Shown piece after piece: positions 15,873 to 26,990 of a DNA stretch of 64,000 bases. The translations under genes were made by a program, and so were the position numbers. This stretch comes from Mesostigma viride. Taxonomy: Eukaryota; Streptophyta; Mesostigmatophyceae; Mesostigmatales; Mesostigmataceae. Under the pieces are notes generated by a model. That model saw only the letters and a program-made list of their open reading frames with translations. It did no database searches and was not told where the DNA came from. The stretch is taken from positions 2,787,368 to 2,851,367 of the forward strand of contig RPFO01000130.1 of the NCBI GenBank assembly GCA_009746045.1. The letters run 5' to 3'. Within the stretch, counting starts at the first letter, position 1. Every line of letters starts with the position of its first letter.

Positions 15873-17225
15873 CGCCGGTACCGAAGGTCATAAATTTCAC
15901 GTGCACGGTGCGCGCACCCCTTGCAGAAGTGGCCATGGCGACTGCGTTCAGGCGAAACTACCACCCTAGGGCAGGCGAAATGCAAAAATTTTACTCGAAT
16001 CTAAAAGACGATGAGTTTATGATGTTAGTTTGTGGCGGAAATCAGCTGGTTTACAATATCGCTGTTGTTTTTTAATGCCATCGGCATGGGGGGTAATCTG
16101 AATTTTTTGGTCGCGCGGAATAAAATAGAATTCATGATAGCGGCAGTAAAATCGCGGTTTTTAGGGTTGTTTTGACCGTGAAGCAGGCGTTAATACCCTT
16201 TGCATCGAATTCTAAACCGAGCTGGTGCTTTTTGCCAGATTTTCGGCCATTATCGGTAAGTAATTGTTCAGACCTGCGCAGTGCGTGTCTGACCTGTCCA
16301 TGGAAGAACGGCGGTTGTTGCGCGCCTGGGCGAGGGATTTACGAGAGCGAGGTACAGGTTTGTCGCGAATGTTATCTGCTATCAGTGCTTTCTTCTATGA
16401 GCTCATCGTTCGAGGTTTTTTGCGTTCTTTTTGGGCCGTTTCCGCCAGCTATCTCGCCGTCGCTTGCCGTTGTGTTGTCGAATACCTGGCAGCTTTAGAT
16501 TGTTTTCGTTGATGTCGTGATCAGGGCCGCTTCAGTCGCAGCCTATAGCTCTTCGGGAAGGTATAAGGCATTTCATAAAACGTGTTCCGGCAAGGATGTT
16601 GTGCGTATGGACGCTTCTTGTTGTGTGAGAGTGACGCACCCTCTCTTCGCAGCGGCATCACAGCGCTCATGCGCTGAAGGGCCGCCAAAAGTTTCTTTGA
16701 ATTTTATCGTGCAGGGATGGAAGTGTTTTAGTGATGATGATGTTGGAGATATTGCATTTGTGTGACTGCATGTAGATAGCTGTCACCAATGGTTGTTTGA
16801 GCTTTCCTTTGTTATGATGATGTGACAAGACTACAATGTGCTGAGCCAACCATGGTTGACATGCATGACTGCATGCAAGCTATATATACCATGTTCCTAC
16901 TTGGTTCCTTGCCCTCCATAGTCCCAGTTTGTCATCCATGCCGGGGAGGACAGTTTAGGAGGTGTTGTTGAGTTGATTAGCTTGGTTGTCATCAACCTTA
17001 CACTCTAACCTAGGAGAAACATAGGAAATGCTGCTTAGGCATATTAGGGCTACCATCGTCAAGGCTATGAACATATTTACAAGGCTGGCCATGCTGGAGG
17101 GATGATGAAGACATATGAGGTGCGTGGCCACCCCTTCGTACATTGTAAACATACTCAGCATGGTTTTGGTGCATGTTGGATGGCATACGAAGTGGCACTG
17201 TGGGGTTACTAACTTACTGAGTGGT

Positions 17226-17670
17226 CCTTAGCGCCTTGTCAGGTGGTCATATAGGAAACCCATCAACTTGAGTAGTTCTTGTCACAATGACCCCCCACGT
17301 TGAGCATGCGTTGCCGTCAGCGTGCAAGAGTTAATTATGTGTGCTTTGGTCAGTTTGCAGATGTCCTTGATGAAGAAGGAGGTGCTAGTGTGGCTGAATG
17401 GTTACTCTAATTTCCTTGTAGAGTCTACATGGGTGGCCGTCTTGGAATGGTTGTAACTTGGGCAGTTCTTGTCAGAATGGCGTCAAACCTTGAACATAGG
17501 AGGTACCGTATGTGCAGAGGTTGGCAGCATGTGGTTTGGCCAGTTTTTGCATGGTTTGGATGGATAAAGGGGTGTTTATGGTGTAAGATACACTAAGAAA
17601 CCTCCCTTAGCTTCGTCACAGGTGGCTACCTAGGAAATCCATCAACTAGAGCTGCGCTCGTCAGAATGAC
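17226..17670 (+). repeat. Degenerate ~190-bp repeats inside the TTAA element
   Basis: The phrase CCTTAGC...CAGGTGG...TAGGAAA(C/T)CCATCAACT occurs at about 17228 and again at about 17608. A more diverged relative (GTTGTAACTTGGGCAGTTCT then TGTCAGAATGG) is at about 17450, roughly midway. A partial copy (GGAAATCCATCAACGTGAGT) is at about 17801. The copies have drifted strongly, implying an old duplication. Confidence 0.5.
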
Positions 17671-18112
17671 CTGAAAATTTGGGGCTGCATGTCCCCCCAC
17701 CTGTAATATTTGGGAATATATGGTGGAGCATGATATGATGTGTTTATGATTTGATTTTTTTTTTTTGGATTAAAAAAGTACCTGTTTTGCGGGAAATCCA
17801 TCAACGTGAGTAAACATTCTTATTTCTTGGTCCCAATTAGGTAGAATTTCTCAAAAGTGGGGGAACTATGCGGGAATATATGATTTGGTCCCAATATGTT
17901 TGCCCATTGTCCTAGGGAAAATGTGACTAAAATAGCGTCTTTTTCTATTTTTAGCGCGTTACCGGTGTATGGTGGGGGCTAGTACCCCCCCCAAGTGGCT
18001 GGAAAATTTTTTTTTTATCATATTTATGGTCCCCAATCATCATTGGATTTTTTGCACATGCATAGGTATGGTTTCCAGAAAAGTGCCCTTTAGGCATGTC
18101 CCCTCCCCTTAA

Positions 18113-19010
18113 ATTAAATTATAACATGCCTCCGTTGGGAGATCATGCAGCACATATTCCAGGTGGGATGGGCGGAGTGGAGGAAGCCGCGTAATCGATT
18201 TAACCTAACTCTAAGCTATATCTAGTCTAGAAAAGCCTATCTACGCTACTCATCAAAACGGCTCCTCCTCTTGGGGGGAGGCGGCTTGCCCACAGGGGCT
18301 GGCGTGTGAGCCTTGACAATCTTCTGCCACCGCTTCTTGTCCTGCATGGCAGTCCAGAGAAGGGAGAGAGAGGGGATGCGGTATTCAAACTGGGCCGGGA
18401 CCACTAGGTCGTCCAGCAACATCTGGGTATAGGTCATGGAGTGTCTGATCAGAATATACGCTTGGCTGATTTCGATAGTACCGGCTACGCCCCCTTCTAC
18501 TAAAAAGAAGGATTCAGCCGTGTTCAGCCCGTCTCACGGTGCGAGACTGAACAAGTCTCGCGTGCAGACACGTGTGTAGTACTCCTACACACAGATCTCG
18601 AGTGATTTATCTAGTACCAAATCCGAAAGGCTTGCATCACTCCCCGGACAGGAGAACTTTTGCGGATGACTGTAGGTGTAAGTTGGCGATGCCATGGTAA
18701 CCGGAGACGTCCGTCCTATAGTCAGCAAAATTGGTGCGAGAGGTCCCCAGTTCGATTCCGGTCGGATTCATTTGCAGATCGCGTTTTCCGCGTTTTCCGC
18801 GGCCTGGCACTGAACGCAAAGGTTTTCACCTTTGCGGAGTGTCTGATCAGAATAGGTCATGGCATGTTTCCCTACCCTTTTAGGAATGTTCTTGGGGCCA
18901 GGCCAGGTCAAAATATGCCGCCCTGGTTGGCCGAGCCGCTGGGGACCGGCCAGACCAAGGGCGGTGTCGACCTGGCTGGTGCGAGCAAGATGTCCTACAA
19001 ATGCTATCCT
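18113..19010 (-). pseudogene. LINE ORF2 C-terminal remnant (second family), split by an insertion
   Basis: Removing the 412-bp insert at 18440-18851 plus one target copy gives a continuous minus-strand frame: VGHLARTSQVDTALGLAG, then GRHILTWPGPKNIPKR, then HAMTYTQMLLDDL, ending PPKRRSRFDE and a stop at 18246. The full LINE at 26.8 kb has VGHLARTNQVDTSRGPPAG and GRHLLTWAGP at the same place, so this is a diverged relative. Only the C-terminal part of ORF2 and the 3' tail remain. Confidence 0.8.
18440..18851 (+). mobile_element. 412-bp tRNA-related SINE-like insertion with 11-bp target duplication
   Basis: It is flanked by ATAGGTCATGG at 18429-18439 and 18852-18862; deleting it restores the LINE frame, so the boundaries are firm. 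Bases about 18731-18761 (TTGGTGCGAGAGGTCCCCAG then TTCGATTCCGG) resemble the 3' half of a tRNA-Pro: anticodon stem GCGAG, variable loop, and a T-arm with the box-B sequence AGTTCGATTCC. A complete tRNA is not present. The tRNA-like part lies about 290 bases in, not at the 5' end as in ordinary SINEs. The sequence AGTGTCTGATCAGA occurs at both ends as a direct repeat, consistent with a truncated dimer. No poly-A tail. Confidence 0.75.
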
Positions 19011-19207
19011 ACGCTACCTACTCTTATCCGAAATATCGGATGTGCATCATGTGGGCTATTGGAGGCCGCTATCTCATTGTCGTGTTTCCCCAAAGTAAGT
19101 GCCACCATCCCTAATAAGAAATTTTTTAGGGCAAAGAAGCGGTGGCGATGGGTTGGTACAAACAAACATATCAAGTTAACTGTTACTATTGGTTATAAGT
19201 GAGATGA

Positions 19208-19839
19208 GGCATACGTGGGCTTTTGGTTCGCGCTGCACATTTGAAAGTGCTGTCCTCCGGATTTTTGCCTTCGCACCATGTGCAGTTCTTGGACGTTTGG
19301 AAACATGGCATTGCTAACGCAATGACTCCGTTGTCCCCAGTTCTCAAATTCTCAAGTTCTCACAATTGGCCCTTTGATTCATTCCGGCTAATAGATTTTC
19401 ACCGATTCGTCGAAAAAGGACCACTTATATCAAGGAGACAACCAGCGCAGGCCAGAAATCGGGAGAATCCGGACCATGGTAGCTCGAGCCTGCCGTTATC
19501 TTGTCCACGTGTTTGAGTCGTTTAGGATGATGAAGATGAATGGTGATGGAAATGTGTAGCCTTGTGCATTGAAATTATGGCATGCTTAATCAGGGCGTGT
19601 GTTTCGAGCCTAACTGGCCGGGAGTGTCTAGTGGTGAGCACCATTGCTGCGATCGCTCTCCCACCATTTACGAGGAAATACCCGCAAATGGAAAACCACT
19701 GAAAAGGTCTAGCTAGTCAGCCATTACGTTAGCCATGCCATGATTCCAAACGTCCAAGAACTGCACACGGTGCAAAGGCAAAAAGCCGGAGGATAGCACT
19801 TTCAAATGTGCGGCGGGAACCAAAAGCCCGCGTATGCCA
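19208..19839. mobile_element. Fold-back (long inverted repeat) element
   Basis: Arms at 19208-19319 and 19727-19839 are inverted copies of about 112 bases with roughly ten differences (GGCATACGTGGGCTTTTGGT versus GGCATACGCGGGCTTTTGGT read inward). The 408-bp centre holds a copy of the 78-bp dispersed repeat (19429-19506). There is no coding capacity. It could be a MITE or fold-back transposon; I could not find a clear target duplication. Confidence 0.65.
19429..19506 (+). repeat. 78-bp dispersed repeat, second copy
   Basis: Reverse complement of 9110-9187 without visible mismatch. It sits in the centre of the fold-back element. Confidence 0.85.
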
Positions 19840-20171
19840 GAAAACATCGTGTTGCTGCAGCGACGCGACGATGTGGACAACGAATCCAGTTCCCAGCTCG
19901 GAACGGCCGCAAAGGAGATCTGGCATCACAGGGTTCAGATGTGCGGAGATACTACGCGATCCAGCCAGTCCACGACCTGTTTGTAGAGCTTGTGCCAAGA
20001 GGCAGCACCGAACAGATGTGGGTGAGTTGTACTGTGTAGTTCTACTCAGTACCATAAATCCTAGTGTGGACGCCGCACCGTCAGCATCTTTGCTGCGCCG
20101 GAATCTTGTGAACGGCATCTAGCGTCGCGCCGAGGAATCTCGGACTATGTTAAGCAAGTCCAATGCACGAT

Positions 20172-20668
20172 TATCACCAGCACAATTAAGCAACGCCGCC
20201 TGCAGCTTGTAGGGCACCTAGCTCGCACCAACCAGGTAGACACCTCACGTGGCCCCCCCGCAGGACTGCGACCAGCTCAGCCTGGCCGGCACCTCCTGAC
20301 GTGGGCTGGGCCTAGTGATGTTAGACGCCGCAAGGCCCGCACCTTCAAGGAACAGCTAGTAGAGGACATGGGGGGCCTCGGCCTCTCCGTGATTTGGAAG
20401 AAGATGATGGACAAGGCCAAGTGGGCCCAGGTCATAGAGGACAATGAGCCCCCCCCAGTGGGGAAGCGCCCGCGTGTGCAATCCCGCGGGAGGCACGCCA
20501 GATAGCTCCCCCTCGTGCGGCTGCCTAGATAGATGTTGTAGTTAGCATGTTGTTAGATAGATGTAGATAGATTCGACCGGTAGGAATGTTGCACCCATCC
20601 ATCCATCCATCGGGGTTAATGCTCCGTGACTCCCCAACGGGAGCACGAGTCTAATTAATTAATTAATT
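20172..20668 (+). mobile_element. 5'-truncated copy of the main LINE
   Basis: It is flanked by AATGCACGAT at 20162-20171 and 20669-20678 (10-bp target duplication). The sequence matches 31604 onward of the full LINE almost base for base: ORF2 C-terminus, TAGATAGATG motifs, CATCCATCCATCC, hairpin GCTCCGTGACTCCCCAACGG, and TTAATTAA tail. Its frame continues EDMGGLGLSVIWKKMMDK and ends RGRHAR, whereas the full copy is cut short after EDMGA by one missing base. This copy thus shows the true ORF2 C-terminus. Classic target-primed reverse transcription truncation. Confidence 0.9.
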
Positions 20669-20782
20669 AATGCACGATGATAAGTTAATGAGAAATAAAT
20701 GCAACGTGACGGCGGACGAGGTAGCCGCCTGCGTGTTCCTCTGCGTAGCACCGAAGCACTTGCCTCTCAACGAAGAGCGTTG

Positions 20783-21305
20783 ATTCTGATTTGGCACGCC
20801 GCAAAGGTGAAAACCATTTGCGTTCAGTGCCGGTCCGCGGAAAACGCGGGAAAACGCGATCTGCAAATGAATCCAGGCCGGAATCGAACTGGGGACCTCT
20901 CGCACCAATTTTGCTGACTATAGGACGGACGTCTCCGGATCCTAGGGCATCGCCAACTGACACCTACAGTCATCCGCAAAAGTTCTCCTTTCCGGGGAGT
21001 GATGCAAGCCTTTCGGATTTGGTACTAGATAAATCATTCGAGATCTGTGTGTAGGAGTACTACACACGTGTCTGCACTTGAGACTTGTTCAGTCTCGAAC
21101 CGTGAGACGGGCTGAACACGGCTGGAACCTTCTTGAGAAGGGGGCGTAGCCGGTACTATCGAAATCAGCCAAGCGTATATTCTGATTTGGCACGCCGCAA
21201 AGGTGAAAACCATTTGCGTTCAGTGCCGGTCCGCGGAAATCGCGGAAAAACGCGATCTGCAAATGAATCCAGGCCGGAATCGAACCGGGGACCTCTCGCG
21301 TTGAT
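20783..21305 (-). mobile_element. SINE-like repeat, tandem one-and-a-bit copies
   Basis: On the minus strand, a partial unit (tRNA-Pro-like T-arm to the terminal CAAATCAGAAT, about 21305-21180) joins directly to a full unit (ATACGCTTGGCTGATTTCGA through box B to CAAATCAGAAT, about 21180-20783). The full unit aligns over its whole length with the element at 18440-18851 in inverted orientation. The partial-plus-full arrangement explains the short direct terminal repeats of the 18.4-kb copy. Confidence 0.75.
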
Positions 21306-21356
21306 ATCCAAAAACACATTATATTGCAACTTGTACTCAAGAAAGAACATTTTCAA

Positions 21357-22535
21357 AAATGTTCCGGACGGGCCTGACAACGCCGTCGTCCAAAATCAAA
21401 CACAAAATCAAGCTGCCGAATCTCGGAGCCCTGGGCTCGAAGGGCACACTCCGCAAGCCCACTGCAAGCGAGATTCAGAGGAATCTGAATGAAGAATGTG
21501 CCAAGCAGGATCCTAGCCCCGCAGTGGTGGACACTGCGGCGGAGGAAACTGCACCTGCAGCTGCCCGTGCCGTGGAGCTGCCAATTAAGTGGATCACAGG
21601 CGAGAATCACCAACGTCTGTGAGGCTGGGCTGCGCAATGCAAGCCTGGACCGTGCAGCCAGAATCCTCTGGATGAAAGAACAAAAGGTTATCGAGGAGCG
21701 AATTCATGCTCCGATTCCGGCGGCTCCTGAGCCATCGGAGAAGGTGAAGGAACAGTTTATTTTGAACCTGCACAAGTGGCACAGTGATGTCCAAGACATG
21801 GTCGCCAAGCCTATCGAATTGCTGAGGCGCAATCGGCTGGCCACCGAGGGTTACAAGGTCGTATCCGACCTGATCGAGATAGCCTACAAGGAGGACAGGA
21901 GCTGGGAAGAATTCATGGCTAGTCTTGAGAAAAATCTGCTGAAGACGGGGCTCATGCGCCTCGTCGCAGATAGATGCAGTAAGTATCCTAAAGTTTGACC
22001 TGAATCGGAAGGTGGACATCAGCCAGGCAACGCTCGACTACGAGCAGAAACTGGCGTTGTCGTCATGCTCGCCAGGTGACGCCTTCTCGGTGGTAATGTT
22101 TCTGGCATCATGTCTGGTAGCCTGTCTGAGTCCGCCCTCCAGGGCATGTCGGGAACACTGACTGTCGACAAGCTACTGCAAATCGGGGCAGAGGCATTCC
22201 AGATTATTCGCAACTCTGTTGCTGTGCCGGCTGCCGCCAAGGCACTGGTGGCAGCGGGCATTTCTGACCCTCTTTCCTCTGCTGCAGCGCCGATTGCAAG
22301 AATTCATGGTGCAGGTGAAGAGAAGTGTGGCCGATGCCAGGCCGGCACCGGGCATGTGTGGTCGGATCGATTGCCCAGCCAACACGAAGGCTGGTCCGAA
22401 TGTGCGGCTGTGCGGCGCCTGCCACCAGCCAGGGCACTTCGCCAAGGAGTGCAAGCACACACGCGGTCCGCAGGGCAAGAAGCGCCCGCCGTTACAGTAG
22501 AGGACAGCTCGGATGAGGATTACATCCCCATCTAG
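21357..22535 (+). pseudogene. Gag-like protein with CCHC zinc knuckle, frameshifted
   Basis: Frames in order: 21360-21622 (MFRTGLTTPSSKIKHKIKLP...), 21600-21998 (helical, ...DLIEIAYKEDRSWEEFMASL), about 21980-22090 (LKFDLNRKVDISQATLDYEQ), 22110-22260 (MSGSLSESALQGMSGTL...), and 22260-22500 ending in a CCHC knuckle CGACHQPGHFAKEC (C-x2-C-x4-H-x4-C) and basic residues. At least three frameshifts break it. A nucleic-acid-binding knuckle behind a helical region is typical of retrotransposon Gag, and also of some LINE ORF1 proteins. It lies just ahead of the Copia-like pol and probably belongs to it, but an (ACTT)n run at 22652-22671 separates them and leaves room for a second element. Confidence 0.7.
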
Positions 22536-22649
22536 TGCTTAACGGTTGGGGGATGATGCAGACGATATTTGTTTAAACTTTTGTGTAATTATTTTTCTAA
22601 TGAGATTAGCATAGTACTCCGTGGCATGCCTTTGCGCATGACACGCAAG

Positions 22650-22672
22650 TACTTACTTACTTACTTACTTAA
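22650..22672 (+). repeat. ACTT microsatellite
   Basis: Five tandem ACTT units between the gag-like frame and the pol frame. It could be a retroposon tail or simple slippage. Confidence 0.7.
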
Positions 22673-25600
22673 GCGCCCGCCCAAGCCGGCTGGCAACATG
22701 CGGCCCAAGAAGGCCAAGTGGAACAAATGGCAGAGGCAGGGGAACACCCAGGCCACACCTGCTAACACTCATGTGCCTGCCCCTGCTGCCTCTGCAGCAA
22801 ACTAGATAGCCCATGTTGGGACGATGATGTGTTTACCACTGATCTAGCTGCATGTAATGAGCTGGGTAGTTGTGTAGACAACAATTCTGCCGCGTGCATT
22901 GCTGCTGTGTTGCGTAGCGGCTTGTGCACAGACATTGTTACGCCTGCGGCGACGCGGGACCATGAAACCCCAACGACCAGCAGTAATGCTGGTACTATGC
23001 AAGCTGGACTCATGCACGTCGACCGTGACGATGGGGGGTCACTGGCCACACCAGGTGAAGTCCTTTCCTTGACTGCTGTTGCTGCACGCTTGCATCATGT
23101 GTTAGGCCAATGTGGGACCCACGCTATCCGTTTTGCACGGGCATTGGCACCTGGGACTAAGTTGGCTAGCACGGTACAGTCCATGTACAGTGGTTGTCAC
23201 CAGTCTCAGTCCACTGCGCCTAAGCGTGCACGTAGGCATGTCAAACACCCACCCCTTGAGCGTGGTCACTTGGTGTGTGACATTTTGTTCCACTGACCAG
23301 GCTGTCTACTTGCTGGGAATAGACAGATTTTCCCATTTTGTTACAGTTGTCCCACTCAAGTCACAGCATGTTGGGGACCTCCTTGAGGGGATAGACCTGT
23401 TGGACTCCATGTTTAGCATGGTTACAGGGATGCAGTTTGATCAGCAATTCAAGTGGGCTGCCAAGGAACCAGGATATATGAGTTTGTGGGAACAGTGGGG
23501 CGTGAGGACCATGAGTCACAAGCAAGGGATAGCGGAGAGAGCGGTACATGAGTTTAAAGCTGCTTGCTACCCGACGTGGGGACCACATGCCACACAGTGA
23601 ATTCTCTAGTCGGCTCTTGTGGGCACTTGCCGTGAGTCGAAGTTTGAACAACCGTGTGCTGATGTCGACACAGGATGGGGTGTTGGTGACTGCCGAGGGT
23701 TAATTGCAGTTTGGCCAATATCACGATGTGGTGGTGGATGTGTACAAAGACCACCTAGCATCCCATTTTCAGCGCCTTGTCCAGTTGGATCGGCGACGTG
23801 GGGCTTATGAGCCCAGTGTGGGGCATGATGTTTGGCTGCACAACAAGGAAGGTGCCCTGGGTAAGCGTGGCAGGTGGCTTGGTCCAGCCAAGGTCATTTC
23901 TTGTGATGCTGCTATGCGTAAATGCGTGGTGGACTATGAGGGCACTGAGGTCACTATGGCTTGGAATAGGGTGAAGCCCTACATGCGTGTTGTGGAGGCT
24001 TGGTCTAGAGTGTTGAAGTTGTACTCCGACCCTAGCAAACTCTCTAGCACTGTGACTCCTCCTTCCTCTTCGGCTCCTGTATGTGGCAATGCAGGCCCGG
24101 ACAGTGGTACTAGCGCGCCTAGTGCATGGGGAAGCTGAGTTGGAGTTGCAGAGTGGGGACTATGATGATGATGTTGCTGTGGTAGCACACCACTTACACA
24201 CCCTAGGGGTACAGGCAGAGAGGTAACAGGCAGAGAGCTTGCGCGACAGCTTGCCTAACCTCCCCCCTTCTGGCGTTGGTCGGGAGGATCCCTGCGTTGG
24301 TAGGGATAGTACTCAGGGCAAGTCGTGTCTTGAGCGCCCAAGCCGTAAGGGCTTTCTCACCCTTGCTGTAGAAAGGTTGATGCGTAAACCTCCTACAGAC
24401 GCTTTGCAAAATCCCGTCAAGGCAGCGATGGTATCCGCATTTGGTACCCTGGGTGATCAGCATGGTATGAGGATGTTGGTAGATACGCAGGCGACAACCT
24501 CCATTGTCTCATATCCCTGCACTACAATCCTGTGAGACCCTCAGTGCACTGGGAGTGTGTGACTGATTTTGCTGGCTCAACGAGGTTCCCTGCCCTTGGT
24601 GTCATTGATTGATGTCAATGTGATGGGGGTGCTAGTTGAGTTTTGCGTGGTGGAAGGGTATAGTGGTCCACCAATCCTTGGTCAGAACTTCCTTGTGCGG
24701 GAGGATGTCTGGGTAAACTCCACCTGCTTGCGGCGGGAGGGGCATGCTGATCTGCCTCTTGAGGACTATGCTGTCATGTCCGACTGCCAACTTGTTGCTG
24801 TCATAGGCAACATTCGGAATGTGCACTATGCCCGTGAGAGTGATGTGCCGTTGGTAACTCAGTTGTTGCTTCCTAAACGTCCTAGCTTGGCTAGTCTCGG
24901 CATTGGACGTCATGTCAATGTTGCTACCCAAAGCCCTATCTCTTACCATGATGCTGACGTGGAGCACTTGTCAAACGGAGGAGGGGCTAGATGGGTGGAC
25001 TAAGGCCATTATTGCCTCAGGTGAAAGGTGGCTTGCATACCGTGCTGTTGAACCGGTTGATGAAGTGCCAAGTGGTGCTCGTCTTTTGCGCCGCAAGGGG
25101 ACTTTGGAGCGTAAGTTGGTGCCTGACACAACAACTAGGGTGCCTTTTGTTCGCCCGGTGGTACTAGAATTTTCAGGTACTAGTGATCTTCCGGACAATG
25201 CCATCTCCGCACCTGGGTTGATCAAGGATAATTGGCGCATAGTCCTGTCCTTCTACCTAGGCCAGCTCAACAAGGGACTTACGTATGAGTCAGCCCTCAT
25301 GGATTTCAGCAAAGCTTTTTTGAATGGTGATCCCAAGCTCGCTGAGAATGTGTGGGCTGGCACGACCCGCTTGTATGTGCGCTGTCCTCCCTTGTGGCAG
25401 CCTATCATGGGCAAGAAGTTTCTCCGTCTCCTGAAGGGTGTTGACGGTACTGTGACAGGTCCTCGGATTTGGCGCCTTTGCCTCGAGCGTCTTTTGCTCG
25501 ATGTGCTGCACATGTACTATCATGACCTGGACCCCTCTCTGTTTGTTGGCTCATGGGAGGGGCAGCCAGTTTTTGTGTTCATTCATGTCGATGATGTGGA

Positions 25601-26523
25601 CTGCATGGGCCCCACACCGTCGCTAGACTGGTTTTGTGCCACTGTTGCTCAGCACTTCCCGGTCGGCAAGGTCATTCGCCGCGTCTTGGACAAGTATGTC
25701 AAGTTCTGTGGCGTCGACACTATGCTCACCAAGGATGCCTCTGGCAGATATGTGATGACGCTGCGTGCAGCGGGGGACTATGTTCAGGAGCTCATCACTC
25801 AGATTTCATCCCTTACTAGTCAGTATATTCAGCCTGCTGAGTGTGGTTCTCTGCGGGGTAAGCTGAACTGGCTGGTCTCTACCGTTTCCCCTGACTTGGC
25901 GGTGCTTGCTCGGTTGCCAGATGACTTGGTGTGCTCTCTTTCCCGCAATGTCATGTGTAGGTACATGTCTGCCTCCCCTGGGTTGGTCTTACATGGGGTG
26001 GACTATGAGCGGCCTATTCACTTGTCCGCGTATTGTGATAGCAGTTTGGATAGTGCTAATATCTCTAAGCTCCGTGGGCGCTGTGCCGCTGTGGTGCTTT
26101 TGAGTAATTCTGCCACTGTCCATGTCCCTGAATCTTCCCCTTCACCCTTATAACGTGGTTTTCTCGCTTACATCGGCGGGTGTATGTGGGTAGTGACACT
26201 GCAGAGGCTCGTGCCTTTTGCGAGACTGCTGAGGAGTTGATGTATTTCCGTGCGGTTCTTCGGTGGTGTTTGAAGTTTTGCCGTGTCCTTCCACAGGTTG
26301 ATGCCACCATCTTCACGGATTCGCAGTCGCTGATTGACTTTTTGGCTGATCCTTATGCGCGCACGCGCAAGCTCGACTTCCTTCGTGCCAAAGAATATAG
26401 TGATGCTGTTTCGCTGTATACCATGTTCGCGACAATGATAACATTTCAGATGCTTTGACCAAGCTGTATGCCAAGGCTAGGCCTCAGTATGACAAGCTTC
26501 GTCTACTTCAGGCGACACTTTAG
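22673..26523 (+). pseudogene. Copia-like retrotransposon pol, degenerate
   Basis: Domains in order over several broken frames. Integrase zinc finger about 23070-23220 (LHHVLGQCGTHAIRF...YSGCHQSQ; HH then C, second C lost). Integrase core about 23270-23600 (CDILF, VYLLGIDRFSHFVTVVPLKS, HKQGIAERAVHEFKA). Integrase C-terminal GPY-type region 23800-23990 (VGHDVWL, RGRWLGPAKV). Aspartic protease 24460-24690 (LVDTQATTSIVS, Gly of DTGA replaced by Gln; ILGQNFL flap partner). Reverse transcriptase about 24990-25930 (DFSKAFLNGD; FVFIHVDDVD for the YVDD box; SLRGKLNWLVSTVSPDLA). RNase H about 26160-26460 (SDTAEARAF, IFTDSQSLIDFL). Stops and frameshifts make it non-functional. I found no LTR pair. Placing protease after integrase is not the Copia or Gypsy order. 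Confidence 0.8.
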
Positions 26524-26589
26524 TTTGCCCCTGTCTGATTTCAGGGTTACATCTTGCCTTGACTCATGTGTGTTCTCACTCTTTTCTAA

Positions 26590-26779
26590 ATCTCCTATTT
26601 AAAGTTGGCGTTGACCATGGCCTTGATGCTTCTCTCTGCAGGAGAGTTGCATACTATGTAATGGGCTCTTGTCTGGGTTTTCACCCGTTGATGCTTGGCG
26701 GCACACATTATTGCAACTGGGTGACGTTGCAAAAAACACCGGACTTGACGGAGCATAATGTCTCGGTCATAGTCTTTGA
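26590..26779 (-). pseudogene. Penelope-like reverse transcriptase remnant, downstream part
   Basis: The minus-strand frame DYDRDIMLRQVRCFLQRHPV continues the reverse transcriptase fragment at 32290-32770, whose last residues are ELLHRLLVKDY. The 5.5-kb LINE is inserted exactly between them, with ATAGTCTTTGA duplicated on both sides. A basic stretch after a conserved (K/R)-x-Y end is usual for this reverse transcriptase family. Confidence 0.65.
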
Positions 26780-26990
26780 GGTCTATCATTCTCAATGAAA
26801 AACGAGCTATGGATGCCGAGAATGCTCATAACTTTTACATCCGGGCATGAAATTTGGTCGGGTAAATTGCAGTAGAAGCGTCTTTTGATGACGAGCACGA
26901 TGATATAATTTTCAGCCGCCATCGCCCAAGATTTAGCGCAATATCATAAAACGCAGCGCAGGCAGGGATCGTATTTTCCGGAAAGTAGCC

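Larger units (their letters stand above)
15827..18112. mobile_element. TTAA-flanked 2.3-kb terminal-inverted-repeat element, no transposase
   Basis: The ends GGGGACGGGACATGCC (15831-15846) and GGCATGTCCCCTCCCC (18093-18108) are inverted with one mismatch in 16, and each is bordered by TTAA (15827-15830 and 18109-18112). TTAA duplication is the signature of piggyBac-type DNA transposons. The interior is AT-rich, has only short open frames (for example 16264-16512), and carries a degenerate ~190-bp repeat at 17226-17670. It abuts the 3' tail of the LINE remnant at 18.1 kb, so it probably inserted into that tail. It is likely a non-autonomous element; the piggyBac assignment is inference from ends only. 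Confidence 0.6.

Noticed and set aside
18731-18761. A functional tRNA-Pro gene
   Set aside because: Only the 3' half and T-arm resemble tRNA; the acceptor and D arms cannot be formed, and the sequence is part of a repeated insertion element.
19729-20118. 129-codon minus frame
   Set aside because: It overlaps one arm of the fold-back element and a plus frame of similar length; no domain.
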